A stretch of DNA of 64,000 nt from Sphingomonas sp. 3P27F8. GTDB lineage: Bacteria; Pseudomonadota; Alphaproteobacteria; Sphingomonadales; Sphingomonadaceae. The DNA is taken from positions 61,600 to 125,599 of the forward strand of contig NZ_SCNL01000013.1 in NCBI RefSeq assembly GCF_005502745.1, written 5' to 3'. A model generated the notes under the pieces. The model saw only the letters and a program-made list of their open reading frames with translations, made no database searches and was not told the DNA's origin. Shown piece after piece: positions 1 to 8,882 of this stretch; the stretch's first letter is position 1; each line of letters opens with the position of its first letter. A program made the translations under genes and the position numbers.

Positions 1-1
1 C

Positions 2-202
2 GCGGCTGAGCGCTCGTCAGGGTTGCGACGACAGCCGATGGCGGGCGGCATCGGCTATGGCCTCATCACCTTCGCGGCGATGAACCTGATCGTCGTGCCG
101 CTGCGCTTCGGGGTGATGCCATCGGTCGCCGGGATGGTGACGCAATTGTTCTGCCACATCGTGCTTGTCGGCCTGCCGATCGCCTTCATCGCCCGCCGGT
201 GA
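2..202 (+). CDS. C-terminal part of a small integral membrane protein (cut by window start)
   Basis: An open frame enters from the left edge and stops at 200-202, leaving about 66 residues. The visible part has two hydrophobic stretches, one around YGLITFAAMNLIVVPL and one around FCHIVLVGLPIAFIA, and ends in a basic IARR tail. This pattern is seen in short four-helix conserved membrane proteins of proteobacteria of unknown function. The stop overlaps the GTG start of the next gene (GTGA at 199-202), so the two are probably co-translated. The start and N-terminus lie outside the window. The membrane location is well supported; no function can be given. Confidence 0.55.
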   Translation, partial: AAERSSGLRRQPMAGGIGYGLITFAAMNLIVVPLRFGVMPSVAGMVTQLFCHIVLVGLPIAFIARR

Positions 203-1440
203 CGCCCGCAACCGATCGGATAGCGACGCTGGACGCGGTGCGTGGCGTCGCGGTGATGGGCATCCTGTTGCTCAACATCGTCTCATTCGCGCTCCCTGCC
301 TATGCCTATGTCGATCCGACGTTCGCCGGCGGCGCGGCGGGGGCGAACTGGTGGACATGGGCGATCGTGTTCGTGCTGGCGGACGGGAAAATGCGCGCGC
401 TTTTCACGATGCTGTTCGGCGCGTCCACCGTGCTGGTTGCAGAGCGCGCGCTGGCGGGCGGCGAGAATGCGGCGCGGGTACATTATGCCCGCATGGCAAG
501 TCTTTTCGCGATCGGCCTGGTCCACGCCTATCTGATCTGGGCGGGCGACATATTGACGCTCTACGCCGTCTGCGGCGCGCTGGTGTTTGCGTTGTGGCGC
601 TGGCCGCCGCGCCTGCTTGCGGGCGTGGCGGGGGCGCTGCTGCTGTGGCAACTCGCGACAGGGGTGATCGGTTATGTCGATACCCGGCGGTTCGAGGCGG
701 CTGCGACCGCGCCGGATGCAGGCGCAGCGCTGCGCATCCGATGGGCAGACTACCGTGCCGCGCTCCTGCCGCCAGTTCAGCCGGCGGCGGAGGATATCGC
801 CACCTATCGTGGCAGCTGGCGCGAGATCGCAATCGCCCGCGCGCATGAGGCTTTCCAGCTCGAAACGCAGGTAATGCCGCTGATGCTGCCGGAAACGGTG
901 GCGCTGATGCTGCTCGGCATGGCCCTTTTTCGCACCGGGTTTTTCTCCGGCGGATGGGAGCGCCGGGCATATTGGCGTGTAGCGATCGGCGGATATGCAT
1001 TGACGATACCCGGTTACATCGCGCTTACCGTGTGGCTGACCCGCGCGCATTTCGACCCGATCGTGATGATCCTGAGCGAGCCGCTGCATCTCGTGCTGCT
1101 GCGCCCGTGGATGGCGATGGCGCATGCCGCAATCGTGATCCTGTGCGTAACATCGGGCCGGGCGCGATGGCTGACGGCGCGCATTGCCGCCGTCGGGCGG
1201 ATGGCGTTCAGCAATTATCTCGGCACCAGCATTCTGTGTACGCTGATATTCTACGGCTATGGCCTGGGCTGGTATGGCCGACTGGAGCGGTGGCAACTTT
1301 ACGCCGTCGTCATGCTCGTCTGGGCCGCGATGCTCCTCTGGTCGAGGCCGTGGCTGGAACGATTCGCCTACGAGCCGGCGGAATGGTTGTGGCGCAGCAT
1401 CGCGCGCGGGCGCGTGCAAACGATGCGGCGCGACGATTGA
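199..1440 (+). CDS. DUF418 family integral membrane protein (YeiB-like)
   Basis: A 413-residue multi-pass inner-membrane protein. The N-terminus reads RIATLDAVRGVAVMGILLLN, the typical opening of the DUF418/YeiB family, which is related to heparan-alpha-glucosaminide acetyltransferase-like membrane proteins. About ten hydrophobic segments follow, and the C-terminal third contains the family-type stretch around MAFSNYLGTSILC. It starts with GTG at 199, overlapping the stop of the upstream membrane protein by four bases, which decides the start. The function of the family is not firmly known; a role in envelope or acyl transfer is only inferred. Confidence 0.85.
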   Translation: MTPATDRIATLDAVRGVAVMGILLLNIVSFALPAYAYVDPTFAGGAAGANWWTWAIVFVLADGKMRALFTMLFGASTVLVAERALAGGENAARVHYARMASLFAIGLVHAYLIWAGDILTLYAVCGALVFALWRWPPRLLAGVAGALLLWQLATGVIGYVDTRRFEAAATAPDAGAALRIRWADYRAALLPPVQPAAEDIATYRGSWREIAIARAHEAFQLETQVMPLMLPETVALMLLGMALFRTGFFSGGWERRAYWRVAIGGYALTIPGYIALTVWLTRAHFDPIVMILSEPLHLVLLRPWMAMAHAAIVILCVTSGRARWLTARIAAVGRMAFSNYLGTSILCTLIFYGYGLGWYGRLERWQLYAVVMLVWAAMLLWSRPWLERFAYEPAEWLWRSIARGRVQTMRRDD

Positions 1441-1470
1441 CACGCGATTGCGAACCAAACGCAAAAAGTC

Positions 1471-1487
1471 TTGCGAGCGCGTCGCAA
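1471..1487. promoter_or_regulatory. TTGCGA-N5-TCGCAA dyad upstream of bfd-bfr, possible iron-regulator site
   Basis: A perfect 6-bp inverted repeat, TTGCGA and TCGCAA separated by five bases, lies about 37 bp before the bfd start. A further single TTGCGA half-site is at 1448-1453. Its position before an iron-storage operon suggests a Fur/Irr-type operator, but the match to a published sphingomonad motif could not be checked, so the assignment is inference. Confidence 0.35.
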
Positions 1488-1523
1488 TAACGGTAGATCA
1501 TGTCTGGAGCGAGGGAGTGCCGC

Positions 1524-1694
1524 ATGGTCGTCTGCGTTTGTAATGCCATTCGGGAATGCGAGGTGCGCGAGGCTGCGCGCGCCGGATCGAGAACGGCCTG
1601 CCAGGCCTATCGCTCGCTTGGCCGGCAGCCGAAGTGCGGCCAATGCGTCACGTTCGCGCGATCCATTATCGATCAGGAGCGCGCTGCTGCGTAA
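1524..1694 (+). CDS. bfd: Bacterioferritin-associated ferredoxin
   Basis: A 56-residue [2Fe-2S] ferredoxin that reduces the ferric core of bacterioferritin so that iron can be released into the cytosol. The four cluster ligands fall at C4, C6, C38 and C41, the same positions as in the E. coli protein, with the family-type opening VCVCNAI. The start at 1524 is chosen over an in-frame ATG at 1500 because it places these cysteines correctly and follows a GAGGGA ribosome site. bfr follows 99 bp downstream on the same strand, the usual pairing. A dyad at 1471-1487 may control both. Confidence 0.92.
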   Translation: MVVCVCNAIRECEVREAARAGSRTACQAYRSLGRQPKCGQCVTFARSIIDQERAAA

Positions 1695-1793
1695 CAGTCG
1701 CAGCAATATAAGCCGCGGAAATCCGCCATTTTCCCGTTGCCGCAACCCCTTGTCGCGGGGTAAAACACGCGCTGCAACGGGAGTAATAGTGGC

Positions 1794-2276
1794 ATGAAGG
1801 GCGACGCGCGCGTCATCGAATTTCTGAACGAGACGCTCAAGAACGAGCTGACCGCGATCAATCAATATTGGCTGCACCACCGCATGCTCGATCATTGGGG
1901 CGTGAAGAAGCTCGCCGAGTTCGAACGTCACGAATCAATCGACGAGATGAAGCACGCCGACTGGCTGGCCGAGCGCATCCTGTTCCTCGATGGGCTGCCC
2001 AATTTTCAGCTTCTCGGCCGGTTGCGCATCGGCGAATCGGTGGAGGAGGTGCTCAAGGCCGATCTCGCGCTGGAAATAGAGGCGGTCGCGCAGTTGAAGG
2101 GCGCGATCGCCTATTGCGAAGAAGTGAAGGATTACGTCAGCCGCGATCTTTTCGCGAAGATCCTCGAAAGCGAGGAGGAGCATGTCGATACGCTCGAGCG
2201 TCAGTTTGAAATGATCGAGCGTATGGGCCTGCAGAACTACGTTCAGCTAAACGCCAAGAGCGAGCACGATAGCTGA
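1794..2276 (+). CDS. bfr: Bacterioferritin
   Basis: A 160-residue four-helix ferritin that assembles into a 24-subunit, haem-containing iron-storage shell in the cytoplasm. All ferroxidase ligands are present at the canonical numbers: E18, E51, H54, E94, E127 and H130. M52 is the axial haem ligand, so this is a true haem bacterioferritin. Length matches the family (about 158-160). A GGGAG ribosome site precedes the ATG. It lies downstream of bfd, its electron donor for iron release, and the two form an iron-storage pair. Confidence 0.97.
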   Translation: MKGDARVIEFLNETLKNELTAINQYWLHHRMLDHWGVKKLAEFERHESIDEMKHADWLAERILFLDGLPNFQLLGRLRIGESVEEVLKADLALEIEAVAQLKGAIAYCEEVKDYVSRDLFAKILESEEEHVDTLERQFEMIERMGLQNYVQLNAKSEHDS

Positions 2277-2306
2277 AGCCCGGTGGCCGCCGGCTAAGCT
2301 GGCGGC

Positions 2307-2738
2307 TCAACCGTTGCCGAAGCCGCTCTGCCCCGGCCGGCGCCCGAAGCCTGACGAGCGGCGCTGGGCGAGTGGGTTTGCCTCGCGTTCGAGGAGCGCA
2401 AGCGTCTGGTCGAACAATGGACGGAGCTTGACGATATCCTCGATCATTGCGGTCGGCGTATCGCGCGTCTCTACGCAAAAACGCGCGGCAAGTTCGATCG
2501 ATTCGGCCAGCGCCGCCAGCGGTTCCGCGCCGAACTGAAGCGCTTCGCCCTTCAGCGTATGCGCGGGTATCACCATCGCGGCGGCGTTCTGATCCTGCGC
2601 CGCTTTTTCGATCGCGGCGAGCGATTTGACTCCATCCTCACGGAAATAGCCCAGAATGCGGATAAAGCCCGCGCCCAGCTCGGTGCGGGCGCGTGCAAAC
2701 GTATTCCAGTCGATCAGCGTTGAGCCTTCGAACGACAC
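2307..2738 (-). CDS. Hpt (histidine phosphotransfer) domain protein
   Basis: A 143-residue, mostly helical protein consisting of one Hpt domain. The phospho-accepting histidine is H60 in the motif AHTLKGEA, followed by the usual LAALAESIE helix. Such proteins shuttle phosphate between hybrid sensor kinases and response regulators. The GTG at 2738 is preferred because a GGAGGG ribosome site lies five bases upstream; an in-frame ATG further upstream (2816) would add a poorly structured arginine-rich tail. No kinase or response regulator lies nearby, so its partners are unknown. It precedes no obvious operon partner; der begins 129 bp further on, on the same strand. Confidence 0.8.
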   Translation of the reverse strand: MSFEGSTLIDWNTFARARTELGAGFIRILGYFREDGVKSLAAIEKAAQDQNAAAMVIPAHTLKGEALQFGAEPLAALAESIELAARFCVETRDTPTAMIEDIVKLRPLFDQTLALLEREANPLAQRRSSGFGRRPGQSGFGNG

Positions 2739-2866
2739 TTGTCCCTCCGTGCTCGGGGATCGATCACGACGTCTGCCACTGTCCATAATCGCCGAACGTA
2801 AACACGGAGTAAGCATGAGTTACGGCGCGTATACTTCCGTCGCCCGCGGCGACTTCGCTCGCCGCA

Positions 2867-4243
2867 TTATTTCTGATGATCGAACGGGTTGCGCGGCGCA
2901 CGCAGCGTCAGCCGGATCGGAACAGCGCCGAAATCGAGATCGCGGCGCATGCTGTTCATCAGATAGCGCTCATAGCTCGCCGGTAACTGATCGACGCGCG
3001 TGCCGAAAATGACGAAGCTCGGCGGCCGCGTCTTCACTTGCGTCACATACCGCATCTTGATGCGCTTGCCGCCGGGCGCGGGCGGCGGGTTCGCCTCGAT
3101 CGCGCGCTCAAACCAGCGATTGAGTTCGCCGGTGCCGACCCGCCGGGACCATGCGGCGCGGGTGGCAAAAGCGGCACCGATCAACTGATCGATCCCCTTT
3201 CCCGTGGCTGCCGAGACGGTGAGCAACGGCACGCCTTTCACCTGACTGAGCCCGTCCTCCAGCGCTTTTCGTACGCCGTTGAACAGCGACGACGGATCGG
3301 CCGCGACATCCCATTTGTTAAGCGCGATCACCAGCGCGCGGCCTTCCGACAATACTTTGTCCGCGATGCGCAGATCCTGCGCCTCCAGCCCGAGCGTCGC
3401 ATCGAGCAACAGCACCACCACTTCGGCGAAATCGACCGCGTGCAACGCATCCGCGACCGACAGTTTCTCCAGCTTGTCCTGCACTTTGGCGCGCTTGCGC
3501 ATGCCGGCGGTGTCGATCAGGCGAACCGCGCGCGGCCCGTTCGGCCCCTGCCATTCCCAGTCGATCGCGATCGAATCGCGGGTGATGCCCGCTTCGGGGC
3601 CGGTAATCATACGATCCTCGCCGAGCATCCGGTTCACCAGCGTCGATTTGCCGGCGTTTGGGCGACCGACGATCGCGAGCTGCAGCGGCGCGTCGAGGCG
3701 ATCATGCTCGGCCTCCTCTGCCAGAAAGGGCTGATCTTCCTCTTCGCGTTCGAGATGCGGCAGCAGCGCCTCGAACAGATCGGCGAGGCCTTCGCCGTGT
3801 TCGGCGGAAAGCTGCACCGGATCGCCGAACCCGAGTGCAAGCGATTCGAGCACGCCCTGATCGCCCGCGCGCCCCTCAGCCTTGTTGGCGACGAGGACGA
3901 TCGGCGTGGACGATCCGCGCAGCCAGCGCGCTATTTCCTCATCGAGCGGCACGATCCCCGCCCGCGCGTCCACCACGAACAGCGCTACATCCGCCATCCG
4001 CACCGCCGATTCTGTTTGCCGACGCATTCGGCCCGGCAGCGTTTCCGGGTCCTCGTCCTCATAACCCGCCGTATCTACGATGCGGAAGTCCAGCCCCAGC
4101 AGATGCGCATCACCCTCGCGCCGGTCACGCGTGACGCCCGGGCGATCGTCGACAAGCGCTAGCTTCTTTCCGACAAGACGGTTGAACAGGGTCGATTTGC
4201 CAACATTAGGTCGGCCGACGATCGCGACGATGGGAAGCGGCAT
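2867..4243 (-). CDS. der: Ribosome biogenesis GTPase Der (EngA)
   Basis: A 458-residue GTPase with two tandem G domains and a C-terminal KH-like domain, required for maturation of the 50S subunit. P-loops GRPNVGKST (residues 10-18) and GRPNAGKST (193-201) are both intact. The switch motif DTAG (57-60) and the NKAE (120-123) and later NKWD specificity motifs are also present. Length matches the family. It sits downstream of bamB on the same strand (31-bp gap), a gene order common in proteobacteria, where bamB-der are frequent neighbours. Confidence 0.97.
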   Translation of the reverse strand: MPLPIVAIVGRPNVGKSTLFNRLVGKKLALVDDRPGVTRDRREGDAHLLGLDFRIVDTAGYEDEDPETLPGRMRRQTESAVRMADVALFVVDARAGIVPLDEEIARWLRGSSTPIVLVANKAEGRAGDQGVLESLALGFGDPVQLSAEHGEGLADLFEALLPHLEREEEDQPFLAEEAEHDRLDAPLQLAIVGRPNAGKSTLVNRMLGEDRMITGPEAGITRDSIAIDWEWQGPNGPRAVRLIDTAGMRKRAKVQDKLEKLSVADALHAVDFAEVVVLLLDATLGLEAQDLRIADKVLSEGRALVIALNKWDVAADPSSLFNGVRKALEDGLSQVKGVPLLTVSAATGKGIDQLIGAAFATRAAWSRRVGTGELNRWFERAIEANPPPAPGGKRIKMRYVTQVKTRPPSFVIFGTRVDQLPASYERYLMNSMRRDLDFGAVPIRLTLRAPRNPFDHQK

Positions 4244-4274
4244 CGCGGCGCAATAGCGGCAACAGACGCCGCCG

Positions 4275-5600
4275 TCACCTGTAGGCGGTCAAACGCCCCT
4301 TCTGATCGAGCACGTAAAGCGTCGAATTGGCGACGACCGGCGGCAAACCAAGCTCGGCACCCTGCTGAATCGTGGTGACGACGCTGCCGTCGGCGGGCGA
4401 AACGCCGACAATCTCGCCACGCGTGTTGGTCAACCACAATTTGTTGCCCGCCAGCACCGGCCCGAACCACACGTAGGCGCCCGATTTCTTCTTCACATTC
4501 TTGTAGCCGCGAAGCTGCGAAATCCATCGCACCTTCCCGTTCGCGCGCGAAAGGCAGATCAGTCGCGCATCATCGGTGACAACAAACAGCCACTCGCCCG
4601 CCAGCACCGGTGTAGATGTGCCGGCGAGATTTTGCTCCCAAAGCCGCTGGCCGGTGGAAATCTCAAGCGCAACCATGCGTCCGCCCTGCCCGACCGCATA
4701 GACGCGGCCATCGGCGATAACCGGATCGGCATCGATATCCGCAAGGCTGGATACCGAGGTGGAGATTGACGTGCGCGAAAGCGCATCCTGCCACAAGGTG
4801 CGTCCGTTCTCGTAGCGATAGGCATTGAGCTCGCCCGAAGAGAAACCTGCGACTACCGTGCCCGCGTCGACCGCGGGCGCGGCGACACCGAACACACCCT
4901 GCGTTTCCAGGCTGCCGGATTCCGCCCACACGACCTTGCCGTCGGCCTCGCTAAGCGCGAAGAGCTGATTGTCCTGGCTGAGCACATAAACCTGGCCGCC
5001 GGCCACAGTCGGCGCACCACGCAACGGGCCACCCGGCTTGGCGCGCCAGACGATCGCGCCGTCGGCTGCGTTCATCGCCACTACATCGCCAAGACCGTCG
5101 GTGGCGAAAACCTTACCATCTTCGTACGATACGCCGCCGCCAAAGCGCGCGGCGCTGTTCTTCTTCTCCGTCGCCATCGGCGTCGTCCACAATGCAGCGC
5201 CGCTATCCGCGCGGAAAGCATGAACGACGGCATCGACATCCACGACGAAGAGCTTGCCGTCCGCCACCACTGGCGCGGCGCCGAGCCGCTGGCGGTTCGA
5301 TCCGCCATCGATCCGCGCGCTCCACGCGCGCGTCGGGGTCGCGGCGAGCGCGAGGTTGCCCATATTCTTCGCGGCATTGCCGCCGGGCTGAGCCCAGGCG
5401 TCATTCGCCGCGGCGGGCGGCAGCGTTACCGCGATGCCAGAAAGTGACGGCTCTACCGCCGCGCCATTCTCTGAAACAAGGATCGGTATCCGTTCGCCCA
5501 GCGTAGGCGTCTTTTTGGGACCATGTCCCTTGAAGATGCCGCATCCGCTCAACCCTATCAACGCGGCGATCACCAGCGGCGCAGCCAAAACCTTCTTCAT
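4275..5600 (-). CDS. bamB: Outer membrane protein assembly factor BamB
   Basis: A 441-residue lipoprotein of the BAM complex that helps insert beta-barrel proteins into the outer membrane. The signal peptide ends in lipobox LSGC, with lipid-attached C20. The rest contains the repeated tryptophan-docking blades of an eight-bladed PQQ-like propeller (for example GKVRWISQLRG and DGKVVWAESG). The ATG overlaps the last base of the upstream TPR-like gene, so translation is probably coupled. der follows 31 bp downstream. The family call is secure from propeller repeats, lipobox and synteny. Confidence 0.93.
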   Translation of the reverse strand: MKKVLAAPLVIAALIGLSGCGIFKGHGPKKTPTLGERIPILVSENGAAVEPSLSGIAVTLPPAAANDAWAQPGGNAAKNMGNLALAATPTRAWSARIDGGSNRQRLGAAPVVADGKLFVVDVDAVVHAFRADSGAALWTTPMATEKKNSAARFGGGVSYEDGKVFATDGLGDVVAMNAADGAIVWRAKPGGPLRGAPTVAGGQVYVLSQDNQLFALSEADGKVVWAESGSLETQGVFGVAAPAVDAGTVVAGFSSGELNAYRYENGRTLWQDALSRTSISTSVSSLADIDADPVIADGRVYAVGQGGRMVALEISTGQRLWEQNLAGTSTPVLAGEWLFVVTDDARLICLSRANGKVRWISQLRGYKNVKKKSGAYVWFGPVLAGNKLWLTNTRGEIVGVSPADGSVVTTIQQGAELGLPPVVANSTLYVLDQKGRLTAYR

Positions 5601-6307
5601 TACTGTTTGGCCTTCTCGTTGCCGCTCGCGTTGTTCGCGTCACCCGTGCTCAATACCCCGGCCATCTGAACCGCGCGTTGACGAAGCGATGGTGGCACCT
5701 GTTCGGAGGCGGCGATCTGCCCGAAAAGCTGGCTGGCGAGATCGCGTCGCCCCTGCTTTAGATAGGCGATCGCCACCAGCTCGCCGGCGCTGCCGAAATA
5801 GGGCTGTCCAGCAATCGCAAGTCCGCGCAGCCGGCCGACCACGACATCGGGCTTAAGCGTATCGAATTCCGCGCTGGTCTGGCGGATCAACGCGAGATCG
5901 CGGAACGGCTTTGCCATGGACTGATCACCCGCAATCGTGGCGAACTGCTGCGCTGCGCCCTTCAGATCGTTCTTCTGAAGCGCGATATCCGCCTGCGTGA
6001 AGCGCGCAGCGGCGCGATAGCCATCCGATTTCGACTGCGCGAGCTCGGCAAGTGTCGTGGATGCCGCATCGACCTTGCCCGATCCCATGTTATCGAACGC
6101 CACCTGCAGCCGTTCGCCTTCACGATCGGCCGTCTTCTGCTGCTGGTTCTGCCAGAACAGGAAGCCGCCGAAAAGCGCGAGGCCGCCGACGATCGCAACG
6201 ATCATCAACCGGCCATAACGCCGCCAAAAATCGAGCGCTTGATCTTTGCGCAACTCCTCGTCGACTTCGCGCAGGAAAGCTTCGTTATTTTGCGGCGTCA
6301 GGGCCAA
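5600..6307 (-). CDS. YfgM-like single-pass membrane protein with TPR-like periplasmic domain
   Basis: A 235-residue protein. It has a short cytoplasmic N-terminus, one transmembrane helix at about residues 33-51 (IVAIVGGLALFGGFLFW) and an alanine-rich helical periplasmic domain typical of the YfgM/TPR_21 family, which is linked to the SecYEG translocon and periplasmic chaperones. The start is a rare TTG at 6307, six bases after a GGAG ribosome site; no ATG gives the complete conserved N-terminus. It lies immediately upstream of bamB, as yfgM does in E. coli, and the genes share one base at the junction. The homology is clear, but an exact role in this organism is not shown. Confidence 0.85.
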   Translation of the reverse strand: MALTPQNNEAFLREVDEELRKDQALDFWRRYGRLMIVAIVGGLALFGGFLFWQNQQQKTADREGERLQVAFDNMGSGKVDAASTTLAELAQSKSDGYRAAARFTQADIALQKNDLKGAAQQFATIAGDQSMAKPFRDLALIRQTSAEFDTLKPDVVVGRLRGLAIAGQPYFGSAGELVAIAYLKQGRRDLASQLFGQIAASEQVPPSLRQRAVQMAGVLSTGDANNASGNEKAKQ

Positions 6308-6373
6308 GGTTAACTCCGGGACAGGAAAAGCGCGCCTGTTTAGCGGCGCGGCGCGCGAAACGGAAGCGGCTTG

Positions 6374-7231
6374 CTATTTCGGCTGGTAAGTCTGTTCCAC
6401 ACCCGGAAAAGAGCGCGCACGCACCTCGCCGGCATAAGCCGCCGCGCGCTCCGAAATGAAGCTTGCCATATCGCCGTAACGCTTCACGAAGCGCGGCGTC
6501 CGCTCGAACAGGCCGAGCATGTCCTCGCTCACCAGCACTTGGCCATCGCAATGGGCCGATGCACCGATCCCGATCGTGGGGCAGTCGATCGAGCGCGTCA
6601 GCTCGATCGCGATCGACTCGATGACGCCTTCCACGACGATCGAGAAAGCGCCCGCGTGCGCGATTGCTTGGCCATCGTCGATGATCTTGGTTGCTTCCTC
6701 CTGCGTTCGCCCGCGCGCGCCATAACCGCCAAGCGTGTTGACCGCCTGCGGCGTCAGCCCGACATGCCCCATAACCGGGATGCCGCGTTCTACGAGGAAC
6801 TTGACTGTCGGCGCCATCGTCACGCCGCCTTCCAGCTTCACCCCAGCCGCGCCGGTCTGCTTTAGCAGCCAGGATGCGCTTTCGAACGCTTTCTCGGGAG
6901 ACGCCTCATAGCTGCCGAACGGCATGTCCACGACGACCATCGCGTGATAGCTGCCGCGCACGACCGCCGCGCCATGCGCCGCCATCATCTCCAAGGTGAC
7001 TGGCACAGTGGAAGGAAGGCCATAGACCACCTGCCCGAGGCTGTCGCCGACCAGCAAAAGATCGCAATACGGATCGAGCAATTGCGCCGTGCGCACCGTA
7101 TAGGCTGTCAGCATCACGAGCGGCTCACCGCCCTTGCGCTTGCGAACGGCCGGCACTGTGACGCGCTTCATTGGCGCAGAGACCGGCGTGGCGCGGCTGG
7201 TGGAAGTGTCTATGGTGAAGGTGGTGGACAT
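6374..7231 (-). CDS. panB: 3-methyl-2-oxobutanoate hydroxymethyltransferase
   Basis: A 285-residue cytosolic enzyme that transfers a hydroxymethyl group from 5,10-methylenetetrahydrofolate to alpha-ketoisovalerate, the first step of pantothenate and CoA synthesis. Recognisable motifs are the metal-binding [27 protein letters not shown], and GHVGLTPQ. The family end [20 protein letters not shown] is also present. A short threonine/serine-rich N-terminal extension precedes the conserved start. No other pan gene is in the window. Downstream, 66 bp away on the same strand, is the TTG start of the YfgM-like gene. Confidence 0.96.
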   Translation of the reverse strand: MSTTFTIDTSTSRATPVSAPMKRVTVPAVRKRKGGEPLVMLTAYTVRTAQLLDPYCDLLLVGDSLGQVVYGLPSTVPVTLEMMAAHGAAVVRGSYHAMVVVDMPFGSYEASPEKAFESASWLLKQTGAAGVKLEGGVTMAPTVKFLVERGIPVMGHVGLTPQAVNTLGGYGARGRTQEEATKIIDDGQAIAHAGAFSIVVEGVIESIAIELTRSIDCPTIGIGASAHCDGQVLVSEDMLGLFERTPRFVKRYGDMASFISERAAAYAGEVRARSFPGVEQTYQPK

Positions 7232-7341
7232 AGGCGCGGACTTATCGCGTGGCGCAAGCGGATGCCAGTCCGTACCTTTTACTGAAGCCGATCCGCCCGC
7301 CGCATGGCAAAACCGTCAATGCAAGCGGGGCGACTGGGAGA

Positions 7342-7431
<90 letters not shown>

Positions 7432-7543
7432 GCGAGGTCGTCCGCAGCGTACGCGGGGCGATCGAGGGCGCGCCTCTAACCGCATTGCAGGGCGTGCGCA
7501 ACCCACCCATTGCCACGCGTTACGGAGCCACTAGATAGTTGGC

Positions 7544-7921
7544 ATGACGAACGAACACGCACCCTCCTCCAATAAAGAATCCGTTGCCCCGCCGCTTGTT
7601 TCGCACGCGCGTTTCTCGATTGGGGAGATTGTGCGTCACCGCATGCTAGATTTCCGCGGCGTGATCTTTGACGTCGATCCGGTCTTCAACAACAGCGACG
7701 AATGGTATGAGGCGATCCCGGAAAAGATCCGGCCCCGCAAGGATCAGCCGTTCTATCATCTTCTCGCCGAGAACGCGGAATCGACCTATGTCGCCTATGT
7801 CAGCCAGCAAAACCTGGTGTCAGACGACAGTGACGATCCGATCGAACATCCCGCTATCGCAGGGCTGTTCACAGATTACACGGACGGGCGGTATACTCTT
7901 CGGCGCGAGCATCGACACTGA
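7544..7921 (+). CDS. hspQ: Heat shock protein HspQ
   Basis: A 125-residue protein of the HspQ/YccV family, a hemimethylated-DNA-binding type fold that acts as a specificity factor for Lon protease. The conserved core runs from [20 protein letters not shown] through the WYEAIPE segment to the [19 protein letters not shown] block. A 20-residue polar N-terminal extension precedes it. It is transcribed alone, away from the tRNA-Ser gene. No heat-shock promoter could be recognised with certainty. Confidence 0.93.
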   Translation: MTNEHAPSSNKESVAPPLVSHARFSIGEIVRHRMLDFRGVIFDVDPVFNNSDEWYEAIPEKIRPRKDQPFYHLLAENAESTYVAYVSQQNLVSDDSDDPIEHPAIAGLFTDYTDGRYTLRREHRH

Positions 7922-7963
7922 GTTGATGCGGCGACACCGGCCCGTTTGATTGCCGGGAATCGG

Positions 7964-7991
7964 TTGACAGAATCGCGCAGCCGGCTTAACC
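7964..7991 (+). promoter_or_regulatory. Candidate housekeeping promoter of rplU-rpmA
   Basis: A perfect -35 hexamer TTGACA (7964-7969) is followed 15-16 bases later by a weak -10 element around CTTAAC (7985-7990), about 63 bp before the rplU start. Sphingomonad -10 boxes are often poorly conserved. The call rests mainly on the -35 match and its position. Confidence 0.45.
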
Positions 7992-8053
7992 GCCCCGCTT
8001 CTCCCGACGGGTGCGCCTGTTCGGGCAATAGCATTTGGAAAGTGACAAGGGCC

Positions 8054-8425
8054 ATGTTCGCAGTCGTGCGCACTGGCGGCAAGCAGTATCGCGTAGCCGC
8101 CGGAGACAAGATCGTCGTTGAAAAGATCGAGGGTGATGCAGGCGCCTCGGTGACGCTTGGCGACGTGCTGCTCGCTGGCGAAGGTTCTGAGCTGAAGCCG
8201 ACTGACGGCCTGACCGTCGCTGCCGAAATCGTCGCGCAGGCTAAAGGCGATAAGGTCATCGTCTTCAAGAAGCGCCGTCGTCACAACTACCGTCGCCGCA
8301 ACGGCCACCGCCAGCAGCACACGATCCTGAAGATCGTCGCCATCGGCGCCGCCGATAAGAAGAAGGCTGCCCCCAAGGCCGCCAAGAAGACCGAGGGCGA
8401 CGCCGCCCAGGCCGCCGAAGCGTAA
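8054..8425 (+). CDS. rplU: 50S ribosomal protein L21
   Basis: A 123-residue ribosomal protein of the large subunit. The N-terminus [20 protein letters not shown] and the [22 protein letters not shown] RNA-binding block are diagnostic (here [16 protein letters not shown]). The last 20 or so residues form a lysine/alanine-rich tail, a common alphaproteobacterial extension. The inner ATG at 8054 is chosen because it gives the canonical start. rpmA follows 13 bp downstream, and the pair is co-transcribed. Confidence 0.98.
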   Translation: MFAVVRTGGKQYRVAAGDKIVVEKIEGDAGASVTLGDVLLAGEGSELKPTDGLTVAAEIVAQAKGDKVIVFKKRRRHNYRRRNGHRQQHTILKIVAIGAADKKKAAPKAAKKTEGDAAQAAEA

Positions 8426-8438
8426 GGAGTAGATCGCA

Positions 8439-8708
8439 ATGGCACATAAAAAGGCAGGCGGTTCGTCGCGTAACGGTCGTGATTCGGCCGGCCGTCGTCT
8501 CGGTGTGAAGAAGTTCGGTGGGCAGGAAGCCGTGGCCGGCAACATCCTCGTCCGCCAGCGCGGGACCAAATTCTATCCGGGCCGCAATGTGGGTATCGGC
8601 AAGGACCATACCCTGTTTGCGCTCGTCGATGGCCGTGTCGTGTTTCACGACGGCAAGCTTGGCCGCAAATTCTGTTCGGTCGAGATTATGCAGGCAGCAG
8701 CCGAATAA
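8439..8708 (+). CDS. rpmA: 50S ribosomal protein L27
   Basis: An 89-residue protein of the large subunit located near the peptidyl-transferase centre. It starts [16 protein letters not shown] and contains the conserved [15 protein letters not shown] and [14 protein letters not shown] motifs. A clear AAGGAG ribosome site lies just after the rplU stop. The transcript is likely terminated by the structured region at 8713-8808. Confidence 0.98.
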   Translation: MAHKKAGGSSRNGRDSAGRRLGVKKFGGQEAVAGNILVRQRGTKFYPGRNVGIGKDHTLFALVDGRVVFHDGKLGRKFCSVEIMQAAAE

Positions 8709-8712
8709 CATC

Positions 8713-8808
8713 GGGCAACCAGCCGGGTTGCCCACCAGGGCGACCCGGGTTCCGATCGCGGAACCAGCCAGATCAAGGGAGACGGGTCCGCCCCGGCTCC
8801 CTTTTTTT
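8713..8808 (+). terminator. Tandem stem-loops ending in a rho-independent terminator after rpmA
   Basis: Three consecutive perfect or near-perfect hairpins follow the L27 stop. They are GGGCAACC/GGTTGCCC (8713-8720 with 8726-8733), GGTTCC/GGAACC (8748-8753 with 8760-8765), and AAGGGAG/CTCCCTT (8775-8781 with 8797-8803). The last runs into a seven-T tract at 8802-8808 and has the shape of an intrinsic terminator. The first two have no T-run and may stabilise the mRNA end. Confidence 0.8.
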
Positions 8809-8882
8809 CATGCTCCCGGAACCACTTGTGTCGCGAGTCCTTAACAAGGGCGGCGTAGCGGCGCGGGCAGCCGAGGAGAGCG

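Noticed and set aside
3038..4162. 374-codon plus-strand open frame
   Set aside because: It is antisense to der, whose GTPase motifs are unmistakable.
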